DNA from: Pseudoflavonifractor intestinihominis
GTDB lineage: Bacteria; Bacillota; Clostridia; Oscillospirales; Oscillospiraceae
DNA length: 64,000 nucleotides
Assembly: GCF_040096055.1 (NCBI RefSeq)
Contig: NZ_JBBMFK010000002.1
Coordinates: 143,690-207,689 of the forward strand
Direction of reading: 5' to 3'
Part shown: positions 56,675 to 64,000 of the stretch, in pieces
Layout of the letters: each line of letters opens with the position of its first letter
Position numbering within the stretch: the first letter of the stretch is position 1
The notes under the pieces: model-generated
What the model saw: the letters and a program-made list of their open reading frames with translations, nothing else
Database searches by the model: none
Told to the model about the DNA's origin: nothing
Translations under genes and position numbers: made by a program

Positions 56675-57099
56675 GCCGCGTCCCCTCCTTCTATGGTAAT
56701 CAGCCTCTGATTGTCGTGGGTGCCCCGGCGGATGTCCACCCGGATGCAGTCCCCCTCCAGGGCGTCGGAGACATTCTCGCTCCACTCCACGGCGCACACG
56801 CCGCCCCGGACCAGGTAGTCTTCCCAGCCGATATCGAACAGCTCGTCGGAGCTGCCCAGGCGGTACATGTCAAAGTGGAAGAGGGGCAGACGGCCCCCCT
56901 CATATTCATTTACAATGGTAAAGGTAGGGCTGGTCACCCGCTCGGTGATGCCCAGGCCCCGGGCCATGCCCCGGACAAAGGCGGTCTTGCCCGCCCCCAG
57001 GTCCCCGCTGAAGGCCACCACTGCCCCCGGCGCCAGCTTGTCCGCCAGAGCCGCCCCCAGCGCCTCGGTCTCCGCCGGAGAGTTTGAAACGTATTCCAT
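56671..57099 (-). CDS. tsaE: tRNA threonylcarbamoyl complex ATPase TsaE
   Basis: The 142-residue P-loop ATPase has Walker A FSGDLGAGKTAFVRGMARGLG near residues 31-50, TSPTFTIVNEYEGGRLPLFHFDMYRL, and CAVEWSENV. It powers the TsaBDE t6A complex. It is followed by tsaB with a 4-bp overlap. A TTGCGC-17-TATAAT promoter lies upstream, back-to-back with the rodA-like promoter. The start ATG at 57099 has GAGGTG upstream. Confidence 0.95.
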   Translation of the reverse strand: MEYVSNSPAETEALGAALADKLAPGAVVAFSGDLGAGKTAFVRGMARGLGITERVTSPTFTIVNEYEGGRLPLFHFDMYRLGSSDELFDIGWEDYLVRGGVCAVEWSENVSDALEGDCIRVDIRRGTHDNQRLITIEGGDAA

Positions 57100-57164
57100 A
57101 TCACACCTCGGATTCCTGCCAAAACGGCCCGCTGGGCCCTCCGGCAGTCTTGCTTCTGTGGGTC

Positions 57165-57228
57165 ATTATAACATATGTGTGAACACTGCGCAAAACTTGT
57201 TTACGCTTTTTAAAAAAGATGGTAGAAT
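57165..57228. promoter_or_regulatory. Divergent promoters for tsaE-tsaB-upp and the rodA-like gene
   Basis: Minus: TTGCGC (57193-57188), 17-bp spacer, TATAAT (57170-57165). Plus: TTTACG (57200-57205), 17-bp spacer, extended -10 TGGTAGAAT with TAGAAT at 57223-57228. The two -35 boxes are 6 bp apart. Confidence 0.7.
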
Positions 57229-57324
57229 AATGTGTGCTGAGCAGAACTGTACCCATGGAACGCCCCGGCTTTCCATGCAAAATAGGTCGGCTCTATCCCC
57301 ATTCCCCCGAAAGGAGGCCCCCTC

Positions 57325-58512
57325 TTGTCCTGGATTACCGACTCCCTGCGGGAGTTCTTCCGAAAGGGAGATCTTCTGCTGCTCACTTTGTGCATCGCCG
57401 CCTCCGCCTACGGCCTGGTGCTGGTCTACAGCGCCACCCGCTACATCGGCGGTTATCGGAATATTATCGTCCAGTCCGTCGCCGTGGCGCTGGGCATCCT
57501 GGTCTACATCTTCATCTCCTCCGTGGACGTGGAGCTCATCACAGAGCGGTCATGGAAATTCCTGCTGGCCTTCAACTTTGTGTTCGTGCTCCTCACCCGC
57601 ACACCCCTGGGCGTGAACGTAAACGGCAACCAGAGCTGGATCCACATCCCCGGCTTTCCGGTGAACCTTCAGCCCGCGGAGATCGTCAAGCTCTCCTTTG
57701 TGCTCCTGCTGGCCTGGCAGTGCGTCAAGCTCCGGGAGCGGGGCCTCTCCCGGCCCACGTCCATCCTGCAGATCGCCGGGCACACCCTGGTGATGGCGGG
57801 GCTCATCGCCGTCTCCTCCGGCGACTTCGGTATGGTGCTCACCTACCTGTTCATCTTTGTGGTGGTGGCCTGGGCGGGCGGCGTGAAAAAGCGGTGGTTC
57901 CTGCTGGCCATCGTGGTGTGCGTGGCGGCGGTGGTGCTCATCTGGCCCCACGTCAGCGACGACTACCGCTTCCAGCGCTTCACCGTGGTCATCGACCACC
58001 TGACCGGCAACCAGGAGACCCTCTACGAGCAGACCCAGGACATCGGCTGGCAGCAGACCCGCAGCATTATGGCCATCGGCAGCGGCGGCCTCACCGGCAT
58101 GGGGTACCTCCAGGGCCCCCAGACCCAGAGCCTATACAAGACCTCCCTTCCCGCCCGGGAGACCGACGAGATCTTCGCCGTGTGCGGCGAGGAGTTCGGC
58201 CTGGTGGGCTGCGTCCTGCTGCTGCTGATCCTCTTCCTCATCATCCTGCGGTGCGTCTGGGTGGCCAAGCGGGCCCGCAGCCTCCAGTCCGCCCTCATCG
58301 CCATGGGCTTCGCCGGCATGCTGCTGGCCCAGGTGGCGGTCAACGTGGGCATGTGCCTGTATATCTTCCCTGTGGTGGGCCTGACCCTCCCCTTCATCAG
58401 CTACGGCGGCTCCTCCGTCGTCACCATGTACGCCGCCATGGGCCTGGTCTCCAGCATCAAAATGCGCTCCCTGCCCAGCTGGCTGTCCGACCGGAGTAAT
58501 CTGCAATCCTGA
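57325..58512 (+). CDS. rodA: RodA/FtsW-family SEDS glycosyltransferase
   Basis: The 395-residue protein has ten membrane helices. It has GNQSWIHIPGFPVNLQPAEIVKLSFVLLLAW, the SEDS family segment with the conserved Pro-Ala-Glu, plus QTRSIMAIGSGGLTGMGYLQGPQTQS and PFISYGGSSVVTMYAAMGLV. SEDS proteins polymerise lipid II into glycan strands with a partner class B PBP. RodA is favoured over FtsW/SpoVE by the context outside a division cluster, but not proven. Start TTG at 57325 with AAAGGAGG about 10 bases upstream. Confidence 0.9.
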   Translation: MSWITDSLREFFRKGDLLLLTLCIAASAYGLVLVYSATRYIGGYRNIIVQSVAVALGILVYIFISSVDVELITERSWKFLLAFNFVFVLLTRTPLGVNVNGNQSWIHIPGFPVNLQPAEIVKLSFVLLLAWQCVKLRERGLSRPTSILQIAGHTLVMAGLIAVSSGDFGMVLTYLFIFVVVAWAGGVKKRWFLLAIVVCVAAVVLIWPHVSDDYRFQRFTVVIDHLTGNQETLYEQTQDIGWQQTRSIMAIGSGGLTGMGYLQGPQTQSLYKTSLPARETDEIFAVCGEEFGLVGCVLLLLILFLIILRCVWVAKRARSLQSALIAMGFAGMLLAQVAVNVGMCLYIFPVVGLTLPFISYGGSSVVTMYAAMGLVSSIKMRSLPSWLSDRSNLQS

Positions 58513-58529
58513 ATTTCCTTCAACGCCCA

Positions 58530-58572
58530 AGAACGGGGGTCATCCTTCTTCCGGATGGCCCCCGTTCTCTGT
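58530..58572 (+). terminator. Terminator between rodA and coaBC
   Basis: 16-bp stem AGAACGGGGGTCATCC (58530-58545) / GGATGGCCCCCGTTCT (58553-58568), one wobble, 7-base loop. It lies between convergent genes. Confidence 0.8.
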
Positions 58573-58591
58573 TCTCAGTACCTGTAAAGTT

Positions 58592-59797
58592 TTATACCTG
58601 TTCAGTCTTTTCATGGGCCTTGGCCGCGTCCAGAATCCGGTTGGCCGCCGCCTCCTTGCTCATCAGGGGCAGCTCCTCCGCGCCGCCGGCGGTGATGAGG
58701 GTGATCACGTTGGTGTCCACCCCAAAGCCCGCTCCCGCCACCTTCAGGTTGTTGGCGCAGATCATGTCCACGTGCTTCTTCTCCAGCTTTGCCCGGCTGT
58801 TTTCCAGCAGGTCCTTTGTCTCCATGGAGAAGCCGCAGATGAACTGGCCCGGCCGCCGGTGGTCCCCCAGGTATTGCAGGATGTCCCTGGTGCGGGTCAG
58901 GGGGATGCTCATGTCCCCCTCCTGCTTCTTCACCTTGTCGCCGCTGTACGCCGCCGGGGTGTAGTCCGCCACGGCGGCGGCCTTGAAGATCCAGTCGGCA
59001 TTTGCGCTGCGCTCTGCCACCGCGTCGAACATGTCGGCCGCCGACACCACCGGCACCACCTCCACAAAGGGCGGCGGGTCAATGGCGGTGGGGCCGGAGA
59101 TCAGCGTCACCTCCGCGCCCCGCAGCATGGCCATTCTGGCCAGGGCGTAGCCCATCTTGCCAGTGGAATGGTTTGTCAAATAGCGCACCGGGTCCAGGGC
59201 CTCCTGAGTGGGACCCGCCGTCACCAGCACCCGCTTGCCCTCCAGGTCGTGGGGCAGGGCCAGGCGGCGCAGGATGTGCTGGAGCAGCTGCTCCGGCTCG
59301 GGCAGCTTGCCCGCCCCCACGTCCCCGCAGGCCAGGCGGCCCGAGGCGGGCTGGATCACCTCCCAGCCGTACCGGCGCAGGATGTCCAGATTGTCCTGGG
59401 TCACCGGGTTTTCAAACATATTGGTGTTCATGGCAGGGGCAATGAGCTTGGGGCACTTGCAGGCCAGCACTGTGGTGGTCAGCATGTCGTCGGCCAGACC
59501 GTGGGCCAGCTTGGCGCACACGTTGGCCGTGGCGGGCGCCACCAGCACCAGGTCGGTGCGGTGGGCCAGGGACACGTGCTCCACCTGGTGGACAAAGTTC
59601 CGGTCAAAGGTGTCCACCATGGTCCGGTTCCCCGTCAGCTGCTCAAAGGTCAGGGGGGTGATGAACTCGGTGGCGTGGGCCGTCATGATGACCTCCACGC
59701 AGCAGTGCTGCTTCACCAGCGCGGAGGCCAGCGCCGCCGCCTTGTACGCGGCGATGCCGCCCGTTACGCCCAGAAGAACCGTCTTTCCCTGCAGCAT
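58592..59797 (-). CDS. coaBC: Bifunctional phosphopantothenoylcysteine decarboxylase / phosphopantothenate--cysteine ligase
   Basis: The 401-residue protein has an N-terminal flavin decarboxylase (CoaC, about 1-180: GVTGGIAAYKAAALASALVKQ, PATANVCAKLAHGLADDML, APAMNTNMFENPVTQ, and SGRLACGDVGAGKLPEPE). The C-terminal ligase (CoaB, about 185-400) has VLVTAGPTQEALDPVRYLTNHSTGKMGYALA and ICANNLKVAGAGFGVDTNVI. It makes 4'-phosphopantetheine from phosphopantothenate for CoA. It is divergent from panT-coaX, so three pantothenate/CoA genes are side by side. Confidence 0.96.
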   Translation of the reverse strand: MLQGKTVLLGVTGGIAAYKAAALASALVKQHCCVEVIMTAHATEFITPLTFEQLTGNRTMVDTFDRNFVHQVEHVSLAHRTDLVLVAPATANVCAKLAHGLADDMLTTTVLACKCPKLIAPAMNTNMFENPVTQDNLDILRRYGWEVIQPASGRLACGDVGAGKLPEPEQLLQHILRRLALPHDLEGKRVLVTAGPTQEALDPVRYLTNHSTGKMGYALARMAMLRGAEVTLISGPTAIDPPPFVEVVPVVSAADMFDAVAERSANADWIFKAAAVADYTPAAYSGDKVKKQEGDMSIPLTRTRDILQYLGDHRRPGQFICGFSMETKDLLENSRAKLEKKHVDMICANNLKVAGAGFGVDTNVITLITAGGAEELPLMSKEAAANRILDAAKAHEKTEQV

Positions 59798-59924
59798 GAT
59801 ATAACCCTCATTTTCCGTGAAATGCGGAGGCGTGCACAGCCTCCACCGGCATTATGACATAGAAACCGCCCCTTGTAAAGCGCCCTTTTCTCCCTTTGAG
59901 CGGGGCGCGTTTGCCCCTTCCGTC

Positions 59925-59953
59925 TTGCAAAGCCTCCCCGGCTCCGGTATAAT
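59925..59953 (+). promoter_or_regulatory. Promoter of panT-coaX
   Basis: TTGCAA (59925-59930), 17-bp spacer, perfect TATAAT (59948-59953). The 70-nt leader can form a GCGCGGC-AAA-GCTGCGC hairpin; no riboswitch was recognised. Confidence 0.75.
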
Positions 59954-60031
59954 AGTGGGTCGGAATGCGCGGCAAAGCTGCGCTTCGAAATTGCGTTGCA
60001 TCCTCATGAGAGGAGCGACAGCAGGAGGTAA

Positions 60032-60673
60032 TTGAATATGAAAAACCGCAGGAAAGACGCCAAATGGATGGCCGGCGTGGCCATGATGGCAGCCATTGTC
60101 GTGCTGCTGGCCAACACCCCCCTGGGCATGATCCCACTGGTCATCACCAAGGCCACCACCGTCCACATCCCCGTGATCCTGGGCGCCATCCTCTTCGGGC
60201 CCCTGGCGGGGGGCATCCTGGGCGGCGTGTTCGGCATCTGCTCCGTCATCATCAACACCTTTACCCCGGCCCTCACCTCCTTCGCCTTCTCCCCCTTCAT
60301 GAGCACCACCGGCCTGCCCGGCGCGGTGAAGGCCCTGTGGGTGGCGGTGGGCTGCCGGGTCCTCATCGGCGTGGCGTCCGGCTGGCTGTGGAGGGCCCTG
60401 TCCCGCACCAACATGAACAGCTGGACCGCCCTGTCCATCGTGGGCTTTGCCGGCTCCATGGTCAACACGGTGACCGTCATGGGCAGCATCTTCCTGCTCT
60501 TTACCCAGCAGTACGCCCAGGCCAAGGCGGTGGCCCTGGAGGCCGTCTCCGGCCTGATCCTCACCACCGTGGTGGTCAACGGCATCCCCGAGGCCATTGT
60601 GGCCACTGTTCTGGTGGCGGTCATCGGAAAAAATCTGCTCCGGTTCGCCAAGCCCCGGCTCCAGGCGGCCTGA
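60032..60673 (+). CDS. ECF transporter S component, probably pantothenate (PanT-like)
   Basis: The 213-residue protein has about six membrane helices. MAAIVVLLANTPLGMIPLVITKATTVHIPVILGAILFGPLAGGILGGVFGICSVI is typical of ECF-transporter substrate-binding (S) components. It would work with the shared EcfA/A'/T energy module, which is not in this window. Its position 33 bp before type III pantothenate kinase and opposite coaBC points to pantothenate uptake. GGAGG precedes the ATG. Substrate is inferred from context. Confidence 0.85.
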   Translation: MNMKNRRKDAKWMAGVAMMAAIVVLLANTPLGMIPLVITKATTVHIPVILGAILFGPLAGGILGGVFGICSVIINTFTPALTSFAFSPFMSTTGLPGAVKALWVAVGCRVLIGVASGWLWRALSRTNMNSWTALSIVGFAGSMVNTVTVMGSIFLLFTQQYAQAKAVALEAVSGLILTTVVVNGIPEAIVATVLVAVIGKNLLRFAKPRLQAA

Positions 60674-60706
60674 GCGCCACAACTGTTTTTTTGGAGGTGA
60701 AGCCCC

Positions 60707-61477
60707 ATGCTCTTGGCCATTGATATCGGAAACAGCAATATCGTCATCGGCGGCATTGAGCACGACCAGATCCGCTTCGAGGCCCGCATCGCCACCGACC
60801 ACATCAAGACCTCCGACCAGTACGGCGTGGAGATCAAGAACCTGCTGGACTTCTTCAGCGTCCCCCTGTCCCAGGTGGAGGACTGCATCATCTCTTCGGT
60901 GGTTCCGCCGGTGTTCAACTCCGTGCGCACAGGGCTTGTCAAGCTGACCGGCCTTACACCTATGGTGGTGGGTCCCGGTATCAAGACCGGGCTGAACATC
61001 CGCATGGACGACCCCAGCTCGGTGGGCAGCGACCGCATCGTCATCGCCGTGGCCGCCCTCCAGCAGTACGCCCCGCCCCTCACCCTGGTGGACATGGGCA
61101 CCGCCACCACCATTGAGGTGGTGGACTGCGGCAACACCTACCTAGGCGGCTGCATCATCCCCGGCGTCCGGGTGTCCGCCGAGGCCCTGTCCAACCACGC
61201 CGCCCAGCTGCCCGGCATCCAGCTGGACAAGCCCCGCCGGATCATCGGCAAGAACACGGTGGAGTGCATGCGCAGCGGCATCATGTACGGCGCCGCCGCC
61301 ATGCTGGACGGCATGCTGGACCGCATCGAGGAGGAGCTGGGCAAGCCCACCACTGTAGTGGCCACCGGCGGCATCGCCCAGTTCATCGTCCCCCTGTGCA
61401 GGCGGGACATCAAGCTGGAGAAAAACCTGCTCCTCAAGGGGCTCAACATCCTCTACAAGAAAAACAAGAAGGGCTGA
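60707..61477 (+). CDS. coaX: Type III pantothenate kinase
   Basis: The 256-residue ASKHA-fold kinase phosphorylates pantothenate as the first step of CoA synthesis. Motifs: LLAIDIGNSNIVIGG at the N-terminus, SVGSDRIV, LVDMGTATTIEVVD and LGGCIIPGV. Type III enzymes are not inhibited by CoA. GGAGGTGA lies about 7 bases before the ATG. It follows the PanT-like gene in one transcript and ends at a strong terminator. Confidence 0.96.
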   Translation: MLLAIDIGNSNIVIGGIEHDQIRFEARIATDHIKTSDQYGVEIKNLLDFFSVPLSQVEDCIISSVVPPVFNSVRTGLVKLTGLTPMVVGPGIKTGLNIRMDDPSSVGSDRIVIAVAALQQYAPPLTLVDMGTATTIEVVDCGNTYLGGCIIPGVRVSAEALSNHAAQLPGIQLDKPRRIIGKNTVECMRSGIMYGAAAMLDGMLDRIEEELGKPTTVVATGGIAQFIVPLCRRDIKLEKNLLLKGLNILYKKNKKG

Positions 61478-61501
61478 ACCACAGCCCTCAGGCCTACACG
61501 G

Positions 61502-61541
61502 GCGGCCTGCCGGGATGTACCGGCAGGCCGCTCATTTTTTC
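61502..61541 (+). terminator. Terminator after coaX
   Basis: Perfect 12-bp stem GCGGCCTGCCGG (61502-61513) / CCGGCAGGCCGC (61520-61531), 6-base loop, then TCATTTTTT. Confidence 0.9.
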
Positions 61542-61625
61542 CATTTGTCTTAGCATAATCTCTCTCCATTGGTAAAGAATAAGGCTGAATCCAGTCCCCA
61601 TCCATTTACCAAGGAGGTCTTTTCC

Positions 61626-62945
61626 GTGAAGCATCGTGCATTTCTGCGCCGCTCCCTTCCCCTGCTCTCCATGACAGCCCTGCTCCTCACCTTCGCCCTG
61701 CCCGCCTCTGCCCTGTTCGGCCTCGGCGAGGAGGCGGAGACCCCGTCGGTGGCCGCCTTCTCCAAGAATGGCCCCGTGGGCAACGCCATCTCCTTCTCCG
61801 CCGACGATTTTGTGGTCCAGAGCGGCGGCGCCCTGGACGCCATCGTCATCTCCACCCTGCCCGACCAGGCCGCCGGCGTCCTGACCCTGGGCGGACAGCC
61901 CCTGAACGCCGGGGATGTGGTGACCATGAACGCGGTGTCCGGCCTGTCCTTCCAGCCCCTGACCGGCTCCGCCGTCACCTCCGCCGCCTTCTCCTTTACC
62001 CCCGTGTTCTCCTCCGGCGTCTCCGGGAGCCCGGTGGAGGTGAACCTCCACCTGCTCAGCGAGGCCAACAGCGCCCCCATTGCGGAGAACCTGGAGCTGT
62101 GCACCTATAAGAACGTGGCCATCACCGCCAGCTTTGCCGCCACCGACCCGGAGGGCGACCTGCTCACCTTCCAGCTGGTGGAGAAGCCCGCCCGGGGCGC
62201 CGTCACCATGCCGGAGGACGGCTCCAACGAGTTCGTCTACACCCCCTATGAGAACAAGACCGGCAAGGACTCCTTCACCTACGTGGCGGTGGACGCGGTG
62301 GGCAACACCTCCGCCCCGGCCACGGTGAAGGTGAAGATTGAGAAGGCCTCCACCAAGGTGACCTACGCGGACATGGACGGCATCCCCGCCTATAAAGCGG
62401 CCATCCGCCTGGCCGAGGAGGGCATCTTTGTGGGCGAGTGCATGGGCGGAGAGTACTTCTTCAACCCCGACACCCCCGTGTCCCGCAGCGAGTTCCTCAC
62501 CATGACCATGAAGGCCGCCGGGCTGGACGCCCTGGAGGACGTGACCACCACCGGCTTTGCCGATGACGCCGCCATCCCCACCTGGGCCAAGGGCTACGCC
62601 GCCTCCGCCCTGAAGGCGGGGGTGGTCCAGGGCGCCGCCGATGAGGCGGGCCGCATCGTCTTCAACGCGGAGGACACCATCACCCGGGCAGAGGCCGCCG
62701 TCCTGCTGGACCGGGCCCTCCAGGTGTCCGACGTGGCCGAGACCGGGGCGCTGGTGGACGAGCTGGTGCCCGCCTGGGCGGTCCAGTCCGCCGCCAACCT
62801 GGAGACCTGCGGCGTGCTCACCGCCGACAGCGCAGGCGCCCTGGGGCTCAGCGAGCAGCTCACCCGGGCCGATGCGGCCGAGATGATCCTGGGTGCCCTG
62901 GAGGTGCTGGACGCCAGGGACAGCGGCGGCTGGTTCAACTGGTAA
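61626..62945 (+). CDS. SLH-domain surface protein with Ig/cadherin-like domain
   Basis: The 439-residue protein has a signal peptide (MKHRAFLRRSLPLLSMTALL..., cleavage after PASA near residue 27). A domain at about 45-145 follows, then a cadherin/Ig-like domain (about 145-240: APIAENLELCTYKNVAITASFAATDPEGDLLTFQLVEKPARGAVTMPEDGSNEFVYTP). Three S-layer homology domains end the protein (about 242-430, each with a FADDAAIPTWAKGYA-type core and TRAEAA motif). SLH domains bind pyruvylated wall polymer, so it is fixed to the cell surface. Start: GTG at 61626 with AAGGAGG upstream, rather than an ATG 19 codons earlier. Its role beyond binding is unknown. Confidence 0.88.
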   Translation: MKHRAFLRRSLPLLSMTALLLTFALPASALFGLGEEAETPSVAAFSKNGPVGNAISFSADDFVVQSGGALDAIVISTLPDQAAGVLTLGGQPLNAGDVVTMNAVSGLSFQPLTGSAVTSAAFSFTPVFSSGVSGSPVEVNLHLLSEANSAPIAENLELCTYKNVAITASFAATDPEGDLLTFQLVEKPARGAVTMPEDGSNEFVYTPYENKTGKDSFTYVAVDAVGNTSAPATVKVKIEKASTKVTYADMDGIPAYKAAIRLAEEGIFVGECMGGEYFFNPDTPVSRSEFLTMTMKAAGLDALEDVTTTGFADDAAIPTWAKGYAASALKAGVVQGAADEAGRIVFNAEDTITRAEAAVLLDRALQVSDVAETGALVDELVPAWAVQSAANLETCGVLTADSAGALGLSEQLTRADAAEMILGALEVLDARDSGGWFNW

Positions 62946-62958
62946 ACATCTCTGGAAA

Positions 62959-62995
62959 CAGGACCGCGCCGGGCGTTGTGCCCGGCGCGGTCCTG
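62959..62995. terminator. Terminator between the SLH gene and the flavoprotein gene
   Basis: Perfect 16-bp GC stem CAGGACCGCGCCGGGC (62959-62974) / GCCCGGCGCGGTCCTG (62980-62995), 5-base loop, placed between convergent genes. The U-tract is poor on both sides. Confidence 0.7.
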
Positions 62996-63010
62996 CTGTG
63001 TATGTGGTTT

Positions 63011-63637
63011 TTACTGTCCGGCGGGACGGATAAAGTTGGTGAATGTCCCCCGCTCCTGCTCCGGCATGGGCGCCTTCTTCAGCTGTTCGATCATCCACAC
63101 CATGTTCCGGCCGATGTTGCGCATGGTCTGGAGGCCCTCCAGGTCCTGGCGCACCTCCTCCGGCGAGCGGCCGTGGACCATGTTCCAGTAGGTGCCCGAC
63201 ACCACGGGCATGGAGGTAATGCCGAAATATTTGTTCACCACGTCCAGGGAGGCGGTGGTCCCCGCCCGCCGTGCGGACGCCACCGCCGCGCCCGGCTTGC
63301 CCGCAAAGGGCGAATTGCCCGAGCTGGCGTAGAACGCCCGGTCCAGGAAGCTGAGCAGGCGGCCGCTGGGGTGGGCGTAGTAGACCGGCGTGCCGAACAC
63401 AAAGCCGTCCGCCTCCGCCGCCTTCTCCAGGAATTCATTCACCCCGCCGTCGGCAAAGACGCATTTGCCCTTCCCGCTGCACTGGTTGCAGCCGATGCAG
63501 TCCCGCATGGGCTGTCCGCCCAGCTGGAAGATCTCCCACTCCGCGCCCAGCTCCTGGGCCGCCGCGCCGATCTCGCTGAGGGCCGTATAGGTGCAGCCGC
63601 GCTGGTTGGCGCTTCCGTTTACCATCAGAATCTTCAT
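63011..63637 (-). CDS. Flavodoxin-like iron-sulfur flavoprotein (NADPH-dependent FMN reductase family)
   Basis: The 208-residue protein has a flavodoxin-like fold (MKILMVNGSANQRGCTYTAL, the phosphate loop) and GFVFGTPVYYAHPSGRLLSFLDRAF, the second FMN loop. Between them is CIGCNQCSGKGKCVF, a four-cysteine motif near residues 47-59 of the iron-sulfur flavoprotein type. Such proteins transfer electrons or reduce quinones and oxygen species in anaerobes. A TTGCAA-16-TATAAA promoter lies upstream. The physiological partner is unknown. Confidence 0.9.
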   Translation of the reverse strand: MKILMVNGSANQRGCTYTALSEIGAAAQELGAEWEIFQLGGQPMRDCIGCNQCSGKGKCVFADGGVNEFLEKAAEADGFVFGTPVYYAHPSGRLLSFLDRAFYASSGNSPFAGKPGAAVASARRAGTTASLDVVNKYFGITSMPVVSGTYWNMVHGRSPEEVRQDLEGLQTMRNIGRNMVWMIEQLKKAPMPEQERGTFTNFIRPAGQ

Positions 63638-63671
63638 GTGCTCGTCCTCCTTACAGCATTTCTGCCTCTAC

Positions 63672-63699
63672 TTTATAACATCTCTGTCCCTTATTGCAA
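63672..63699 (-). promoter_or_regulatory. Promoter of the flavoprotein gene
   Basis: Minus strand TTGCAA (63699-63694), 16-bp spacer, TATAAA (63677-63672). Confidence 0.6.
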
Positions 63700-63756
63700 G
63701 TACGCACCGTTTGGATAGCTACTATCCCGCAGGTAAGTACCCCCTGACAGACAGCA

Positions 63757-63790
63757 GGACAGGGCCGCATCTGCGGCCCTGTCCCATTTT
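63757..63790 (-). terminator. Hairpin after the gltA-like gene
   Basis: 13-bp perfect inverted repeat GGACAGGGCCGCA (63757-63769) / TGCGGCCCTGTCC (63772-63784). The T-run lies on the plus side (CATTTTAT), so its direction as terminator is unclear. Confidence 0.6.
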
Positions 63791-63811
63791 ATGTACAGGC
63801 TATGCGCTTTT

Positions 63812-64000
63812 TCACTTGGACAGGTAGGCGTTGATCTGCTCGGCGCCCTTCTTGCCCGCGCCCATGGCCAGGATGACCGTGGCCGCGCCGGTCACCGCGT
63901 CGCCGCCGGCGAACACGCCCTCACGGGTGGTGGTTACGCCGTCGTCGGCCACGATCAGGCAGCCCTTCTTGTTGGTGTCCAGGCCGGGGGTGGTGGACCG
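63812..64000 (-). CDS. NADPH-dependent glutamate synthase small-subunit-like protein, C-terminal end (cut by window edge)
   Basis: Only the last 62 codons are visible: RSTTPGLDTNKKGCLIVADD, then VTTTREGVFAGGDAVTGAATVILAMGAGKKGAEQINAYLSK. GVFAGGDAVTGAATVILAMGAGKKGA is the FAD-binding end of the GltA/SudA/NfnB oxidoreductase family. Its partners would be glutamate synthesis or flavin-based bifurcation; the start lies beyond the window. Confidence 0.82.
   Translation of the reverse strand, partial: RSTTPGLDTNKKGCLIVADDGVTTTREGVFAGGDAVTGAATVILAMGAGKKGAEQINAYLSK

Noticed and set aside
59954..60031. Riboswitch in the panT-coaX leader
   Set aside because: The leader is only about 70 nt with one simple hairpin and does not show any riboswitch core that I can recognise.

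Overview
The window is GC-rich DNA (about 60-65% by eye) from a low-AT member of the Firmicutes, most likely an Oscillospiraceae-type gut clostridium (Flavonifractor / Intestinimonas / Lawsonibacter-like). Reasons: strong GGAGG ribosome sites with GTG and TTG starts, sigma-A promoters of the TTGACA-17-TATAAT type, an rpmG-secE-nusG-rplKA / rplJL block, an ECF sigma/anti-sigma pair, SLH and LTA-synthase-type envelope proteins, CoaX with an ECF-type pantothenate carrier, and a 2-hydroxyacyl-CoA-dehydratase-type radical enzyme family typical of anaerobes. The genus is inference. Both ends cut a gene: argH at the left, and a glutamate-synthase small-subunit-like flavoprotein at the right.

Layout. 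1-2.5 kb: argGH (minus) behind ARG-box-like operators. 2.6-4.2 kb: ECF sigma and anti-sigma. 4.4-7.7 kb: PrsA-like foldase, TcdA, and two half-size TSUP permease genes. 7.6-9.0 kb: ArsR/SdpR-like regulator, SdpI-like membrane protein, RuvX (minus). 9.1-13.0 kb: rpmG-secE-nusG-rplK-rplA, then an L10 leader with rplJ-rplL. 13.0-14.25 kb: a small AT-rich island with a ribbon-helix-helix protein, its 22-bp palindrome, and two identical tRNA-Pro(GGG) genes. 14.4-20.8 kb: TetR / MMPL transporter / GLUG-repeat coiled-coil surface protein. 20.8-23.5 kb: SmtB-like repressor, HMA metallochaperone, P1B ATPase. 23.5-31.2 kb (minus): FtsK, UppP, LTA-synthase-like protein, DUF4097 and DUF1700 proteins.

31.5-36.5 kb: a two-gene HgdC/HgdB-like activase-dehydratase system and a GNAT. 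36.4-38.9 kb: MATE exporter behind an apparent attenuator, then a lipoprotein. 39-41.4 kb: phosphoketolase. 41.5-43.8 kb (minus): ClpP-like TepA and a Cache-GGDEF cyclase. 44-51.3 kb (minus): ABC-F, YdcF-like, PrfA, two small proteins, Sua5/TsaC, and a CoaE-M18 aminopeptidase fusion. 51.4 kb: MtnA. 52.4-57.1 kb (minus): MurF, Ddl, Upp, TsaB, TsaE. 57.2-58.5 kb: RodA/FtsW. 58.6-61.5 kb: divergent CoaBC and PanT-CoaX. 61.6-63.6 kb: an SLH surface protein and a flavodoxin-like iron-sulfur flavoprotein.

Most of the region is ordinary core metabolism: arginine synthesis, CoA synthesis (CoaE, CoaBC, CoaX, PanT), t6A/ct6A tRNA modification (TsaC, TsaB, TsaE, TcdA), wall synthesis (MurF, Ddl, UppP, RodA) and ribosome genes. 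The parts most worth following are the split HgdC/HgdB-like enzyme, the TetR-MMPL-GLUG operon, the in-frame CoaE-aminopeptidase fusion with an internal ribosome site, the duplicated upp tail around a multi-hairpin mini-element, the attenuated MATE leader, and the AT-rich RHH island. No CRISPR array, transposase or rRNA gene was seen.
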